Shown here in pieces: positions 40,784 through 49,600 of a stretch of DNA of 64,000 bases (within the stretch, counting starts at the first letter, position 1; every line of letters begins with the position of its first letter). The stretch covers positions 186,001 through 250,000 of the forward strand of contig NZ_QAOH01000004.1 of the NCBI RefSeq assembly GCF_003050785.1, in the 5' to 3' direction. Below the pieces are notes generated by a model. That model searched no databases. It saw only the letters and a program-made list of their open reading frames with translations, and was not told the DNA's origin. Made by a program: the position numbers and the translations under genes. The DNA is from Celeribacter persicus (GTDB taxonomy: Bacteria; Pseudomonadota; Alphaproteobacteria; Rhodobacterales; Rhodobacteraceae).

Positions 40784-41602
40784 TCAGGCTTTTCGCGGTT
40801 GCTGCGGTTCAGGAAAAATCTTGGCCAGCTTGCGGAGGCTCTGGGCGGCTGCGGCAAGGAGGAGTGAACCGGGACCGTGGCCCCGGTGGGGCCGCGTAAG
40901 CCCGAAGTGAACGTCATTTGCGCCACATGGTCCACGTAATCGGAGCCGGTTCAGGCCAAGGATTCTTTTGAGGTGGGCAAAGAGCATCTCGACCTTCTTT
41001 CGCAGCTTCATCGAGATCACATATTGCTCGGTTTTGGCGATCTCGCGAGCGACCTGCCGGGCATCTTCATGTTCTTCGCGGGTGATCGACCGAAAGTCCA
41101 TGTTCGGGCCGCAGTCCATTGGTTGGCAGGGTTGGAATGGGACGTGAACTTGGGCTGTACCTCGCTGCCCGCACCAAACGCGGCCTCGTCCAGCGTGTCG
41201 AGATATTCACCAACGGCCCGGGGCGCGTCAACGGGATCGACCTGTGCGGGTCCCATTCTTCCTTCGGCGTCGGGTTCTGCTTGTTCGCGTCCGCCTCGAT
41301 CAGGCTGGCGTCGATGGCCATGCGCTGCCCGCTGACAAGGCCTTCCTCAATGCAGCGTGCAACCGTTGTCTCGAACAAATGCCGTAGCAGTTCGCTGTCA
41401 CAGAACCGTCCATGCCGGTTCTTGGAAAAGGTCGAGTGATCCGGGACCCGGTCACTCAGATCAAGGCGGCAAGGTAACTGCGGATTCCGGATAGACCGAC
41501 GAACCGGTCGATGGAGCGAAGCAGATGGTTCTGGGGCACATGGTCCTCAAGCGAGAATTCATAGAACAGCGCCGGTTGCGCCGCCTGCCGCGGTCCCATC
41601 AT
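40784..41602 (-). pseudogene. Decayed IS1182-family transposase
   Basis: The start MMGPRQAAQPALFYEFSLED and DHSTFSKNRHGRFCDSELL, IEADANKQNPTPKEEWD and MLFAHLKRILGLNRLRLRG are IS1182 transposase segments in the right order, but in different frames. A deletion with frameshift joins the IRSYL region to CRLDLSDRVPDHS near 41455. A second large gap joins the QWTAAR region to ITREEHEDARQ, removing most of the catalytic core. It cannot be active. Confidence 0.88.
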
Positions 41603-42037
41603 CGCCAGATACTCCCACCCTATGCGGGAGTTGAATCAGCCAACGGCCCTTCGATCAAGGGCGAGTTATTCAACGAAATACGCCCACTGCCGCCGTTCAC
41701 TCACTTCCTCCATGTTGCGCTGCGGCTTTCTAAAACCGGACGTTCGCTCACTACTTGAAAACCGGTCTCCTTGAGGGGGCCATCATGCGCCGCTACAGGC
41801 TCTCTCTACGACAGGCTGCACGCCATCCGTAGCAGTTTAACTGCGCCAATTGGCATGAAGCTGCCTGTTCACAAATCCGTGACTCGCCAGCCACATCTTG
41901 TCTCCTTACCCATTTTTGTGCCGGTTAGAGGCAATTGATTCAACCTATGCGGGAAAATCTCTCCAAAACATTCAAAGCCATGGAACCCTCCTGAGTACCT
42001 TCCAACGACTTGAAACAGAAATGACTGGAGTACTACA
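41603..42037. other. Intergenic region before the repeat protein
   Basis: 435 bp with no supported gene. CTCCCACCCTATGCGGGAG at 41613-41631 is a short hairpin. A second CCTATGCGGG occurs at 41945-41954 next to GATTCAAC, in the same orientation, possibly remnants of an insertion sequence edge. The gene at 42038 has GGAG a few bases upstream. Confidence 0.4.
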
Positions 42038-44884
42038 ATGATCGCCTCCCCAACAGGAACCTTCGACGACTTTCTTTACGCTCTCAGATCTTTTGAGAGT
42101 GGCGTCGATTATGAAAGATACCAAGCAAGTGTAATCACAGAATGGCAAATCCGCGATTGGGTGGGTGAAGAGAACTGGGCGACCTATCAGGCTGGCGAAC
42201 TGACCTGGACGGAGCTCCAGTATCGCTCGGAAAATTCTCTGGGTTTTGTCGGTTATCAGTTTGGCGAGGCCTTGTTGATCGACCTCGGATATTATGAAGA
42301 CGATGTCTTTTACGGGAATGGTGCCAGTTCGAACACCTGGGACGGAACATTCACGGGAAAGAACGGCATCAATTCGCTCGATGATCTGAAAACCGAGTTG
42401 CAGGAGAAGGTCATCCTCGACGCGTTCGGATACAACCTGAATGTCATCGAGAACGGTCTGCAAAACTCCGGTCAGTCTCTTGACGATTTCATTGGGCAAA
42501 CCTTCACCTATACGGATGTTGACGGATCGACAGTTTCGGTCGAACTCACCCTGACCGGCATTCTGGCCGCGGCCCATTTGCGAGGGGCTTGGGGAACGCT
42601 CAACCTGTTGCAGGGCGGAAATGCCTCGACAGACGAATATGGCACCTCAATCCTGAAATATGTCCAGCAATTCGGCGGATATGATGCTCCCAAGGTTGAA
42701 ACGCTGATTGATGATTATCTGGCAGGTGTCAGCATGGCTCCAACGGGTGGAGATGACAGCGGTAGTCTCACTCTCGCGTGGGCCTGGGGGTCCCACGAAG
42801 TGATCGACGGATTTGACCCAGCGCAGGATCGGATCAATTTTGTCAACCAGTTCGGAGCAAACGACATCAGAATCACCGAAAACGGCGGGGATGTCGTGAT
42901 TGAGGTTCTGTTCAGCGGCTCCGCGCAACAGAGTTACACATTGAAAAACGTGTCGTTGAACGATCTTTCGCCATCGAATTTCGTCAATGTGTCCGGGACC
43001 AGGGATTTCATCGAAGAGGCGTTTACTACGTCTTCCGACACGGATACGTCTGTCCCGGATACGGCTGAGGACACGGATAGCATAGTTCCTGTCTCGGCCC
43101 CCGAAGTAGCAGAACCGGAAGCTGCGGAGCCGGAACAGACTGAACCCGAACTGGCCGTTTCCGTTGAAAATCCCACCGATGTCACCGAAGAAGCACCTGT
43201 GGCTGGAAGTGGCCAGACCGTCACGATCACTTGGAACTGGGGGGCGAATGCGGTCATTCAGGCTTTCAACCCGGCGACGGACGTTCTGAATTTCGGCTGG
43301 ATGCAACCCGGCAATCTGAACGTAACCGAGAATGCGAACGGGGATCTGGTGATCGAAATTCCTTCGAACAACCAGAGCTATGTGTTCGAAGGGATCAGCC
43401 TGTCCGATCTGAGCATGGATAACATCGAGGCTCTTGACGCTTCGATGACCGCATTCTTTGCCGAACGCGTCGGCAGTGGCGCCTCCACGGAGACCGGGGA
43501 GACGGTGAGCGAAACACCTGAGGCTGACAATGAGACCGGTTCCGGCAACATGAGCGAGGACATGGACATATCAGACGGCGGCAGCGATGCCGGCGGTGAT
43601 ACCACGACGGACGTTCCGGCGGCCGATCCGGTGGAAGATACCCACGACCATGGCGATGACATGGGAGATGAGGACACGAGTGGGGACACCGGCTCGGAGG
43701 TCGTCGAAGGCGGCACGACGGTCGGCAATCAGGACAGTTCCGGCTCGGGCGAAGACACGCCCTTCGTTGGTGGCGGCACGATCCATGCGGTGAATTCCAG
43801 CGGTGCGGACATTGAGGGCTTCGACCCGGCGACGGACCAGTTGGACTTCGGTTCGATCTCGGTGCATGGGCTGATCCTGACGGAGACCCCGGACGGCGAG
43901 GCTGCGCTGCGCAATGTCTGGGGCAGCGATGCACAGGTCCTCAAGGGGGTCTCGGTTGCCGATCTGACGCAGGAATCCCTCGGGGTCGTTGGCAATGAGC
44001 ATTTGCGTGAGGATCTCGGCGGTATCCTGTCCTGGGAAAAAGGGATCGGCCCGCGCGATGCGGACACGGTCTATATCCTGTCACATCAGGTCGGGAAGGT
44101 GACGACGATCACCGACTTCGATGCGGCGACGGACAAGATCAGCTTTCTCTATTACGGAACGCGCGAGCAACTGACGGTCGAACAGGACGGTGCGGATCTC
44201 GTGATCTCTACCGGAACGACGGGGCAGACCTTTATCTTCAAGGACCTTAGCCTGCGTGACCTGACGCCCGGACAGTTGGAGTTCCATTTCGACCAAGTGA
44301 TGGAGGACAATCTGGAAGTGCCTTTCGGTGTCTCCCAGGAAGATGTGTCGCTTGTCAGCCGTACCAGCCTGCTGACGCCGGATGCACCAGCGGGCGCGAC
44401 CACCGATGGGCATCAGGTCCGTGAAGGTTCCACGGTTCCGATCGGGCATGATCCGAGCGGCGAGCAATCCACCCACGGCGATCATAATCATGACGACATG
44501 GATATGAGCGGTGACATGGACATGTCGGACAGCGGCAGCGATGCCGGAGGTGACACCATGACGGACGTTCCGGCGACCGATCCTGTAGAGGATACTTCTG
44601 ACGACGTGGATTATGTCGGTGGAGGCGATACGATCACGATCACATGGAATTGGGGGCAACATGATGAGTTCGACTTCAATCCGGCGGAAGATATGCTCGA
44701 TTTCGGCTGGCTGACATCCGACAATTTCGATGTGCAGCAGACCGCAGAGGGTATCCTGATCGAAGTCGTAGGCAATGATCACAGCTATCTGCTGAGTGGT
44801 TTGACGGCTGACGATTTATCGGCAGAGAATTACTCTGCCCTCAATACATCGGCACAAGCAGAGCTCGACGCGTTCTTCCTATAA
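42038..44884 (+). CDS. Secreted-type acidic protein: unusual N-terminal domain plus five beta-rich repeats
   Basis: A 948-residue very acidic protein with no Sec or TAT signal. Residues about 1-230 form one domain (LYALRSFESGVDYERY, LTWTELQYRSENSLGFVGYQ, FGEALLIDLGYYEDDVFYGN). Five diverged repeats of about 75 residues follow near residues 240, 390, 580, 678 and 865. Each has a W-x-W-G-like start or equivalent, a DPATD-x-(L/I)-x-F core and a SLxDL ending. Linkers are rich in Asp, Met, His and Ser. No RTX nonapeptides are present. It suggests a surface or type I secreted protein; no transporter adjoins it. Its function is unknown. Confidence 0.8.
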   Translation: MIASPTGTFDDFLYALRSFESGVDYERYQASVITEWQIRDWVGEENWATYQAGELTWTELQYRSENSLGFVGYQFGEALLIDLGYYEDDVFYGNGASSNTWDGTFTGKNGINSLDDLKTELQEKVILDAFGYNLNVIENGLQNSGQSLDDFIGQTFTYTDVDGSTVSVELTLTGILAAAHLRGAWGTLNLLQGGNASTDEYGTSILKYVQQFGGYDAPKVETLIDDYLAGVSMAPTGGDDSGSLTLAWAWGSHEVIDGFDPAQDRINFVNQFGANDIRITENGGDVVIEVLFSGSAQQSYTLKNVSLNDLSPSNFVNVSGTRDFIEEAFTTSSDTDTSVPDTAEDTDSIVPVSAPEVAEPEAAEPEQTEPELAVSVENPTDVTEEAPVAGSGQTVTITWNWGANAVIQAFNPATDVLNFGWMQPGNLNVTENANGDLVIEIPSNNQSYVFEGISLSDLSMDNIEALDASMTAFFAERVGSGASTETGETVSETPEADNETGSGNMSEDMDISDGGSDAGGDTTTDVPAADPVEDTHDHGDDMGDEDTSGDTGSEVVEGGTTVGNQDSSGSGEDTPFVGGGTIHAVNSSGADIEGFDPATDQLDFGSISVHGLILTETPDGEAALRNVWGSDAQVLKGVSVADLTQESLGVVGNEHLREDLGGILSWEKGIGPRDADTVYILSHQVGKVTTITDFDAATDKISFLYYGTREQLTVEQDGADLVISTGTTGQTFIFKDLSLRDLTPGQLEFHFDQVMEDNLEVPFGVSQEDVSLVSRTSLLTPDAPAGATTDGHQVREGSTVPIGHDPSGEQSTHGDHNHDDMDMSGDMDMSDSGSDAGGDTMTDVPATDPVEDTSDDVDYVGGGDTITITWNWGQHDEFDFNPAEDMLDFGWLTSDNFDVQQTAEGILIEVVGNDHSYLLSGLTADDLSAENYSALNTSAQAELDAFFL
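43559..43640 (+). repeat. Intragenic 82-bp direct repeat, copy 1
   Basis: Encodes the linker around DMDISDGGSDAGGDTTTDVP. It matches 44513-44594 with ten mismatches by hand alignment, mostly at third codon positions. Confidence 0.8.
44513..44594 (+). repeat. Intragenic 82-bp direct repeat, copy 2
   Basis: Encodes the linker around DMDMSDSGSDAGGDTMTDVP, exactly 954 bp (318 codons) after copy 1. Confidence 0.8.
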
Positions 44885-45236
44885 CTTGAGGTATGGACTG
44901 ATAAGGAGATAGGGGCATTTGAGTTAATCATTCGGTGCCACATGACGAATCGTGACCTGGTCTTCTCGGGCAAGACCAGGCCTCGCAGGAGAATAAATTC
45001 ACCGCACGACTTGTGAGCAACTGTAGGACCAACCGGTCGGTCACCCGAAAGCTGCGCCAGGCCAACGAGATCTTTCGCAAAGACGAACCAATGAAGTGCC
45101 ACTGGTTCGCCCGCACTGGCTAACGCGTATTTTGCGATGGCTGAGCTTGTCTCATCGATCCGTTGGCTTCCGAGGCAAAAGGCAACCGCTGCCCGGCACC
45201 GCAAACTGAGCTGCTGCCGGTATCGTTGACGGCAAC
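44885..45236. other. Degenerate sequence downstream of the repeat protein
   Basis: No supported gene. A plus-strand segment near 45046-45090 reads VTRKLRQANEIFRKD, which resembles the leucine-zipper end of an IS3-family OrfA, but it is too short to call. Confidence 0.35.
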
Positions 45237-45440
45237 TTAAGCTTTCATAGTTCGCTCCTCGCATGTGATAGGGCTTAGATAGCCGATGGTCGAGTGCCTG
45301 CGCTTTGGATTGTAGAACCGCTCGATGCCGTCGAAGACATCTGCACGCGCCTGTTTTCGGGTCCGCTAGGTTTTCGTTTGACGCGTTCGGTCTTCAACGA
45401 AGAGAAGAAGTTCCATTGCGGCGTTCTGCGCCTTTGAATG
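45237..45440 (-). pseudogene. IS3-family transposase OrfB C-terminal remnant
   Basis: On the minus strand, FFSSLKTERVKRK is followed, after a frameshift near 45365, by IERFYNPKRRHSTIGYLSP and ITCEERTMKA then stop. This is the C-terminal part of the DDE integrase domain of IS3-type elements. Only about 65 codons remain. Confidence 0.8.
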
Positions 45441-45520
45441 ATCTCCCAGATATTGCCAGAGCGGCTCATGGAACAGGTGATCCATGATCTGCCATCAGTC
45501 GCTGGAATGGCTCGCCGGTA

Positions 45521-45730
45521 TACACACTGCGCACCAATGCCAAGGCCGAACGCTTCATTCAAACCCTTCTGCGCGAATGGGCCTATGGAGCCGCCTATAC
45601 CACCTCCGCCGCACGCAACCGCGACTTGCCAAGGTGGCTTGACTGGTTCAATGAAAAACGCCCACACTCAGCACTCAAAGGCCAAGCACCGGCTCAAACG
45701 CTGAATAACCTTCCGAGGTTCCACACCTAG
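45521..45730 (+). pseudogene. IS481-like transposase C-terminal remnant
   Basis: A 69-codon open stretch ending at a TAG: LRTNAKAERFIQTLLREWAY, then WLDWFNEKRPHSALKGQAP. This is the terminal part of an rve-type integrase of the IS481 group. It has no start and abuts the IS3 remnant in opposite orientation. Confidence 0.8.
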
Positions 45731-45827
45731 GAACCACTCAACGTCTGAGGGCGATCCGCACACCAGCGCCGCGAGAACTCCGTCGGAAAGCCCCGAAAAC
45801 AGGCCCTCGCCCAAGCAAGCCCTGCTG

Positions 45828-45871
45828 TTCATGAAGTTTTCATGACAACGTCATGAAGCTTTCATTGCGAT
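45828..45871 (+). promoter_or_regulatory. Four 11-bp phased TCATGA-like repeats upstream of the polysaccharide operon
   Basis: TCATGA occurs at 45829, 45840 and 45851, and TCATTG at 45862, each exactly 11 bp apart. Tandem direct repeats of 11 bp are the usual binding pattern of OmpR/PhoB-type response regulators. The array ends 115 bp upstream of the first gene of the operon. TAGATT at 45898-45903 is a possible -10 element. Confidence 0.65.
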
Positions 45872-45985
45872 TTCAGGACTGGTTTGGCACCTGCTCCTAG
45901 ATTGATCCTCAGTGAGGCGGGGGCGTGCTCAGTACGACCGCAAAGACCCCGCGACAACAACAGCCACAGAGGGGAGGTCAGCACC

Positions 45986-47206
45986 GTGCCGAAAGACGTA
46001 ATCAAGAAAGTTCAGAGCGCCCCCGCGGCGCGGGTCGTTATCTACTCCCACGATACGCTCGGTTACGGACATCTGCGGAGAAACCTTGCATTGGCGCGGA
46101 AGCTCCGGATGCTCCCCGACGCACCGGATGTCCTCATGATTGCAGGCATGCGCGAGGCCGGCGCCTTCGATATCCCCGAAGGCGTCGACCTCGTCATCCT
46201 GCCCGCCTATGCCAAGGGACGCTGCGGCAACTACACTTCGCAGCACCTTAGCCTGGAGCTCGGCCAACTCGCGGAGCTACGGGCGGGTATCATCCGCGCT
46301 GCCGTGAAATCCTTTCGTCCCGACCTCGTGATTGTGGACAACGTACCTCAGGGCGCGCAGCAGGAACTGCGGCCAACGCTGAAATGGCTGCGTGGCGAAC
46401 CGGCGCGTGTCGTGCTCGGGCTGCGTGACGTCATCGACAGTCGGGAGGTTGTGCGGCGGCAATGGCTCCGCCAGCGCAATGTGGAATCCCTGACCCGCTA
46501 CTACGACGAGGTCTGGGTCTACGGGGACCCGGAATTCTACGATCTCGTCGAGGAATACGGCTTCGGCCCGACCATCGGCGCGAAGGTCCGATTCACCGGC
46601 TATCTCGACCGGTCTGGCCAGGAACGATCGGCCACCGCGCGTCAGGCCGGACTGAACGTGCTCGGCCGCGACCGCCGCCCCTATATCCTGTGTTCGCTCG
46701 GCGGCGGACGCGACGGGCTTGAGCTCGGCGCTGCCTTTGCCGCGGCACGCATGCCCAAAGGACAGCGCGGCATCCTCGTCACCGGAAGCCAAATGACGCG
46801 CGAGGACCGGCGGGCGATCATCGCCATCGCCTCGGCCAATCCCGATGTCGAGATCGTCGAATTCGTGCCCGAGCTCGCCGGGCTGATCGACGGCGCCGAA
46901 CGCATCATCGGAATGGGTGGCTACAACACGATCTGCGAGATTCTGAGCTTCGCGAAGACCTCTCTCATCGTCCCGCGCATCCGGCCGCGACAGGAACAAC
47001 TCATCCGGGCCGAACGCCTGGCCAACGCCCGGATGATCGACCTTCTGCATCCCGACGCGCTGTCGCCCGAGGCGATATCGGACTGGCTGTCCCGACCGAC
47101 CGACGCAGGCCGCGGCGGGAGCCCGGATCTGTCTGGCCTCGACCGGTTCGCCGAACTGACCTCCGAGGCGCTTTCCGCCGTACGCCCCACCCGCATTGCC
47201 GCCTAG
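45986..47206 (+). CDS. MurG-like (GT28-fold) glycosyltransferase
   Basis: A 406-residue GT-B fold protein. The N-terminal VVIYSHDTLGYGHLRRNLALA and the C-terminal nucleotide-sugar site, CSLGGGRDGLELG then GMGGYNTICEILSF, suit GT28/MurG-like enzymes. It probably adds a sugar to a glycoconjugate. The start is GTG at 45986 with GGGGAGG eight bases upstream; a longer frame begins before this. First gene of a tight five-gene operon. Confidence 0.82.
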   Translation: MPKDVIKKVQSAPAARVVIYSHDTLGYGHLRRNLALARKLRMLPDAPDVLMIAGMREAGAFDIPEGVDLVILPAYAKGRCGNYTSQHLSLELGQLAELRAGIIRAAVKSFRPDLVIVDNVPQGAQQELRPTLKWLRGEPARVVLGLRDVIDSREVVRRQWLRQRNVESLTRYYDEVWVYGDPEFYDLVEEYGFGPTIGAKVRFTGYLDRSGQERSATARQAGLNVLGRDRRPYILCSLGGGRDGLELGAAFAAARMPKGQRGILVTGSQMTREDRRAIIAIASANPDVEIVEFVPELAGLIDGAERIIGMGGYNTICEILSFAKTSLIVPRIRPRQEQLIRAERLANARMIDLLHPDALSPEAISDWLSRPTDAGRGGSPDLSGLDRFAELTSEALSAVRPTRIAA

Positions 47207-47222
47207 AAACAGGAGAGTGTTC

Positions 47223-48452
47223 ATGTCCCATTCGCCCCCCCGCATCGGTTACGTCTGCAAGCGCTATCCGCGGTTTTCAGAGACCTTCATCGTCAACGAG
47301 ATTCTCGCCCACGAGGCGGCCGGGACGGAGATCGAAATCTTCGCACTCCGCCCCGTGCAGGAGACCCATTTCCAGGATCAGATTGCCCGGGTCCGCGCGC
47401 CTGTGACCCGCATTCAGGACAAGGTCCGGACCCCCGACGCCTTCCACCGCCTGCTTCTGCGGACGGTTGAGGTCTTTCCCGACGCGGTCGAAACCCTTCT
47501 TTCGGAAGCCGCCGCAAGTGCGGATCTGGCCCAGGGCATGGAGCTTGCGCTGGCCTGCCACGAAAAGGAAGTAGCGCATCTTCACGCCCATTTCGGAACG
47601 GTGGCGACGACCGTCGCACGACTGGCCGCGCGGATCGCGGGGATCACCTACAGCTTTACCGCCCACGCCAAGGACATCTATCACGACTACGACACGCCCG
47701 TCGCACTCGGCCAGAAGATGCGCGATGCGGCTGCGGTGATCACGGTATCGGACTACAACCTCGATCATCTCTCGGCGACCTTCGGAATGGACGCCCGCAA
47801 TGCGGTCCGGATTTACAACGGCCTCGACCTGACGCGCTTCGACTGGCACGCGCCAACCGCGGAAGCGACCGAGATTCTCGCGGTCGGACGACTGGTCGAG
47901 AAGAAGGGCTTTCATATCTTGATCGAGGCGCTTCTGCTGATGCAGGAGGCCGGACACCCGGTCCGCTGCCGCATCGTCGGCCAGGGCGAGGAGGGAGAGA
48001 ACCTCCGCCACCAGATCGCAGCCGCCGGCCTCGAAGGGCACGTGACGCTGGAAGGCCCCCTGCCCCAGTCGCAGGTGATCGAGCTGATGCGCCGGGCGGC
48101 CGTCCTCGCCTGCCCCTGCATCGTGGGCCATGACGGCAATCGTGACGGGCTGCCCACGGTCCTGCTGGAAGCCATGGCGCTTGGCACGCCCTGCATCTCG
48201 ACGGACGTGACGGGGATACCGGAACTGGTCCGGGACGGTGACACCGGTCTTTGCGTCGCCGAGGGCGACCCCAAAGCGCTGGCCGACGGCCTGACCGCAA
48301 TCCTGTCGGACGCGGAGTTGCGAGATCGGCTGTCGCGCGCCGGACGGGCGTTGATCGAGGCCGAATTCGACGTCGGGCGCAGCGCTGCAGCCCTCCGGAC
48401 GCTCTTTGCCCAGGCTGTCGCCAACGAGGGTTCTCTGCGGGGGGTGGCCTGA
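47223..48452 (+). CDS. GT4-family glycosyltransferase
   Basis: A 409-residue GT-B glycosyltransferase. IGYVCKRYPRFSETFIVNEI opens the acceptor domain in a way typical of colanic-acid-type GTs (WcaL/AmsK-like). The donor domain has AVGRLVEKKGFHILIEA and the E-x7-E motif in LPTVLLEAMALGTPCISTD. The start MSHSPPRIGY follows AGGAGAG. Its stop overlaps the next start as TGATG, so translation is coupled. Confidence 0.88.
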   Translation: MSHSPPRIGYVCKRYPRFSETFIVNEILAHEAAGTEIEIFALRPVQETHFQDQIARVRAPVTRIQDKVRTPDAFHRLLLRTVEVFPDAVETLLSEAAASADLAQGMELALACHEKEVAHLHAHFGTVATTVARLAARIAGITYSFTAHAKDIYHDYDTPVALGQKMRDAAAVITVSDYNLDHLSATFGMDARNAVRIYNGLDLTRFDWHAPTAEATEILAVGRLVEKKGFHILIEALLLMQEAGHPVRCRIVGQGEEGENLRHQIAAAGLEGHVTLEGPLPQSQVIELMRRAAVLACPCIVGHDGNRDGLPTVLLEAMALGTPCISTDVTGIPELVRDGDTGLCVAEGDPKALADGLTAILSDAELRDRLSRAGRALIEAEFDVGRSAAALRTLFAQAVANEGSLRGVA

Positions 48453-49600
48453 TGCGTATCGCCTATGTCTCGACCGATCCGGGAATCCCCGTTTTCGGCT
48501 GCAAAGGGGCCTCGATTCATGTGCAGGAGATGCTGCGGGCCTTCCTTGGCTTCGGCGCCGAGGTGACACTGATCGCGCCGGAACCGGCCGATCCCGCACC
48601 CGAGGGGCTTGGTTCTGTCCGGCTCCGCCCGCTTCCGCCCGCGCCGAAGGGCGATGCGGAGGCGCGGGCGACAGTGCTTCTGAACATGAACGCAGACGTC
48701 GCGGCGGCCCTTTCAGCGGAAGGTCCCTTCGACTTCGTCTACGAACGCCATGCGCTTTTCGCACATGCCGCGATGGAATGGGCGGCGGCGACAGGCGTAC
48801 CCGGCGCGCTGGAAGTCAACGCGCCGCTCATCGAGGAACAGATCCGACACCGCAGCCTCGCCCGCCTGTCCGAAGCGCAGGCCGTGACCCGGCGCGCGAT
48901 GATCTCTGCCGACCAAGTGCTTGCGGTCAGCACTGCGGTTGCGGATTACGCGCGCGGCTTCGGCGCGCGAACCCCTCACGTCGTTCCCAATGCCGTGAAT
49001 CCGGCGCGCTTCGCCGAACCCGCGCAGTTCGAGGGCCCGTTCACCGTTGGCTTTCTGGGCACGCTCAAACCCTGGCACGACGTGGCAACGCTGGTCGATG
49101 CCATGGCGCTGCTGGTGCGCCTGGAACCGCAAGCACGACTTCTGATCGTCGGAGACGGCCCCGAACGCGAGGCACTGACCCATCAGGTCGCGGAATTCGG
49201 CCTTTCGGGCTGCGCCGAATTCACCGGCGCGCTTCCCGCAAAGTCGGTGCCCGAGCAGCTTCGGCGCATGCATGTGGGCACCGCACCCTATCGGGGCAGC
49301 GATCCGTTCTACTTCTCGCCACTGAAGCTTTACGAATACATGGCCGCAGGCCTGCCGGTCGTTGCAAGCCGCGTCGGCACGCTTGACACGGTGGTGGCCG
49401 AGGCCCGGACCGGACGGCTGGTACCGCCCGACGATCCTGAGGCATTGGCACGCACGCTTGCCAATCTGGCGCAGTCACCACAGGCGCTGCGGAAAATGGG
49501 CGCCACGGCGCGGCACGATGTTCTTGCGCACCATACCTGGGATCGCGTGGCCGAACGCGTGCTGTCCCGTGCGGGCCTGACATTCGACGGGGCCGCGTGA
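48452..49600 (+). CDS. GT4-family glycosyltransferase, second
   Basis: A 382-residue GT-B enzyme. It starts MRIAYVSTDPGIPVFGCKGA, with GASIHVQEML for the N-domain. The C-domain shows FLGTLKPWHDVATLVDAM, LLIVGDGPEREAL and a GT4 E-x7-E region YFSPLKLYEYMAAGLPVVA. It is coupled to the previous gene (TGATG) and to the ABC exporter (TGATG). Sugar specificity is unknown. Confidence 0.88.
   Translation: MRIAYVSTDPGIPVFGCKGASIHVQEMLRAFLGFGAEVTLIAPEPADPAPEGLGSVRLRPLPPAPKGDAEARATVLLNMNADVAAALSAEGPFDFVYERHALFAHAAMEWAAATGVPGALEVNAPLIEEQIRHRSLARLSEAQAVTRRAMISADQVLAVSTAVADYARGFGARTPHVVPNAVNPARFAEPAQFEGPFTVGFLGTLKPWHDVATLVDAMALLVRLEPQARLLIVGDGPEREALTHQVAEFGLSGCAEFTGALPAKSVPEQLRRMHVGTAPYRGSDPFYFSPLKLYEYMAAGLPVVASRVGTLDTVVAEARTGRLVPPDDPEALARTLANLAQSPQALRKMGATARHDVLAHHTWDRVAERVLSRAGLTFDGAA

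Noticed and set aside
42038-44884. RTX-type calcium toxin or adhesin
   Set aside because: No GGxGxDxUx nonapeptides are visible; repeats are of another kind.
45046-45090. IS3 OrfA zipper on the plus strand
   Set aside because: Only about 15 residues resemble it; not enough for a feature.
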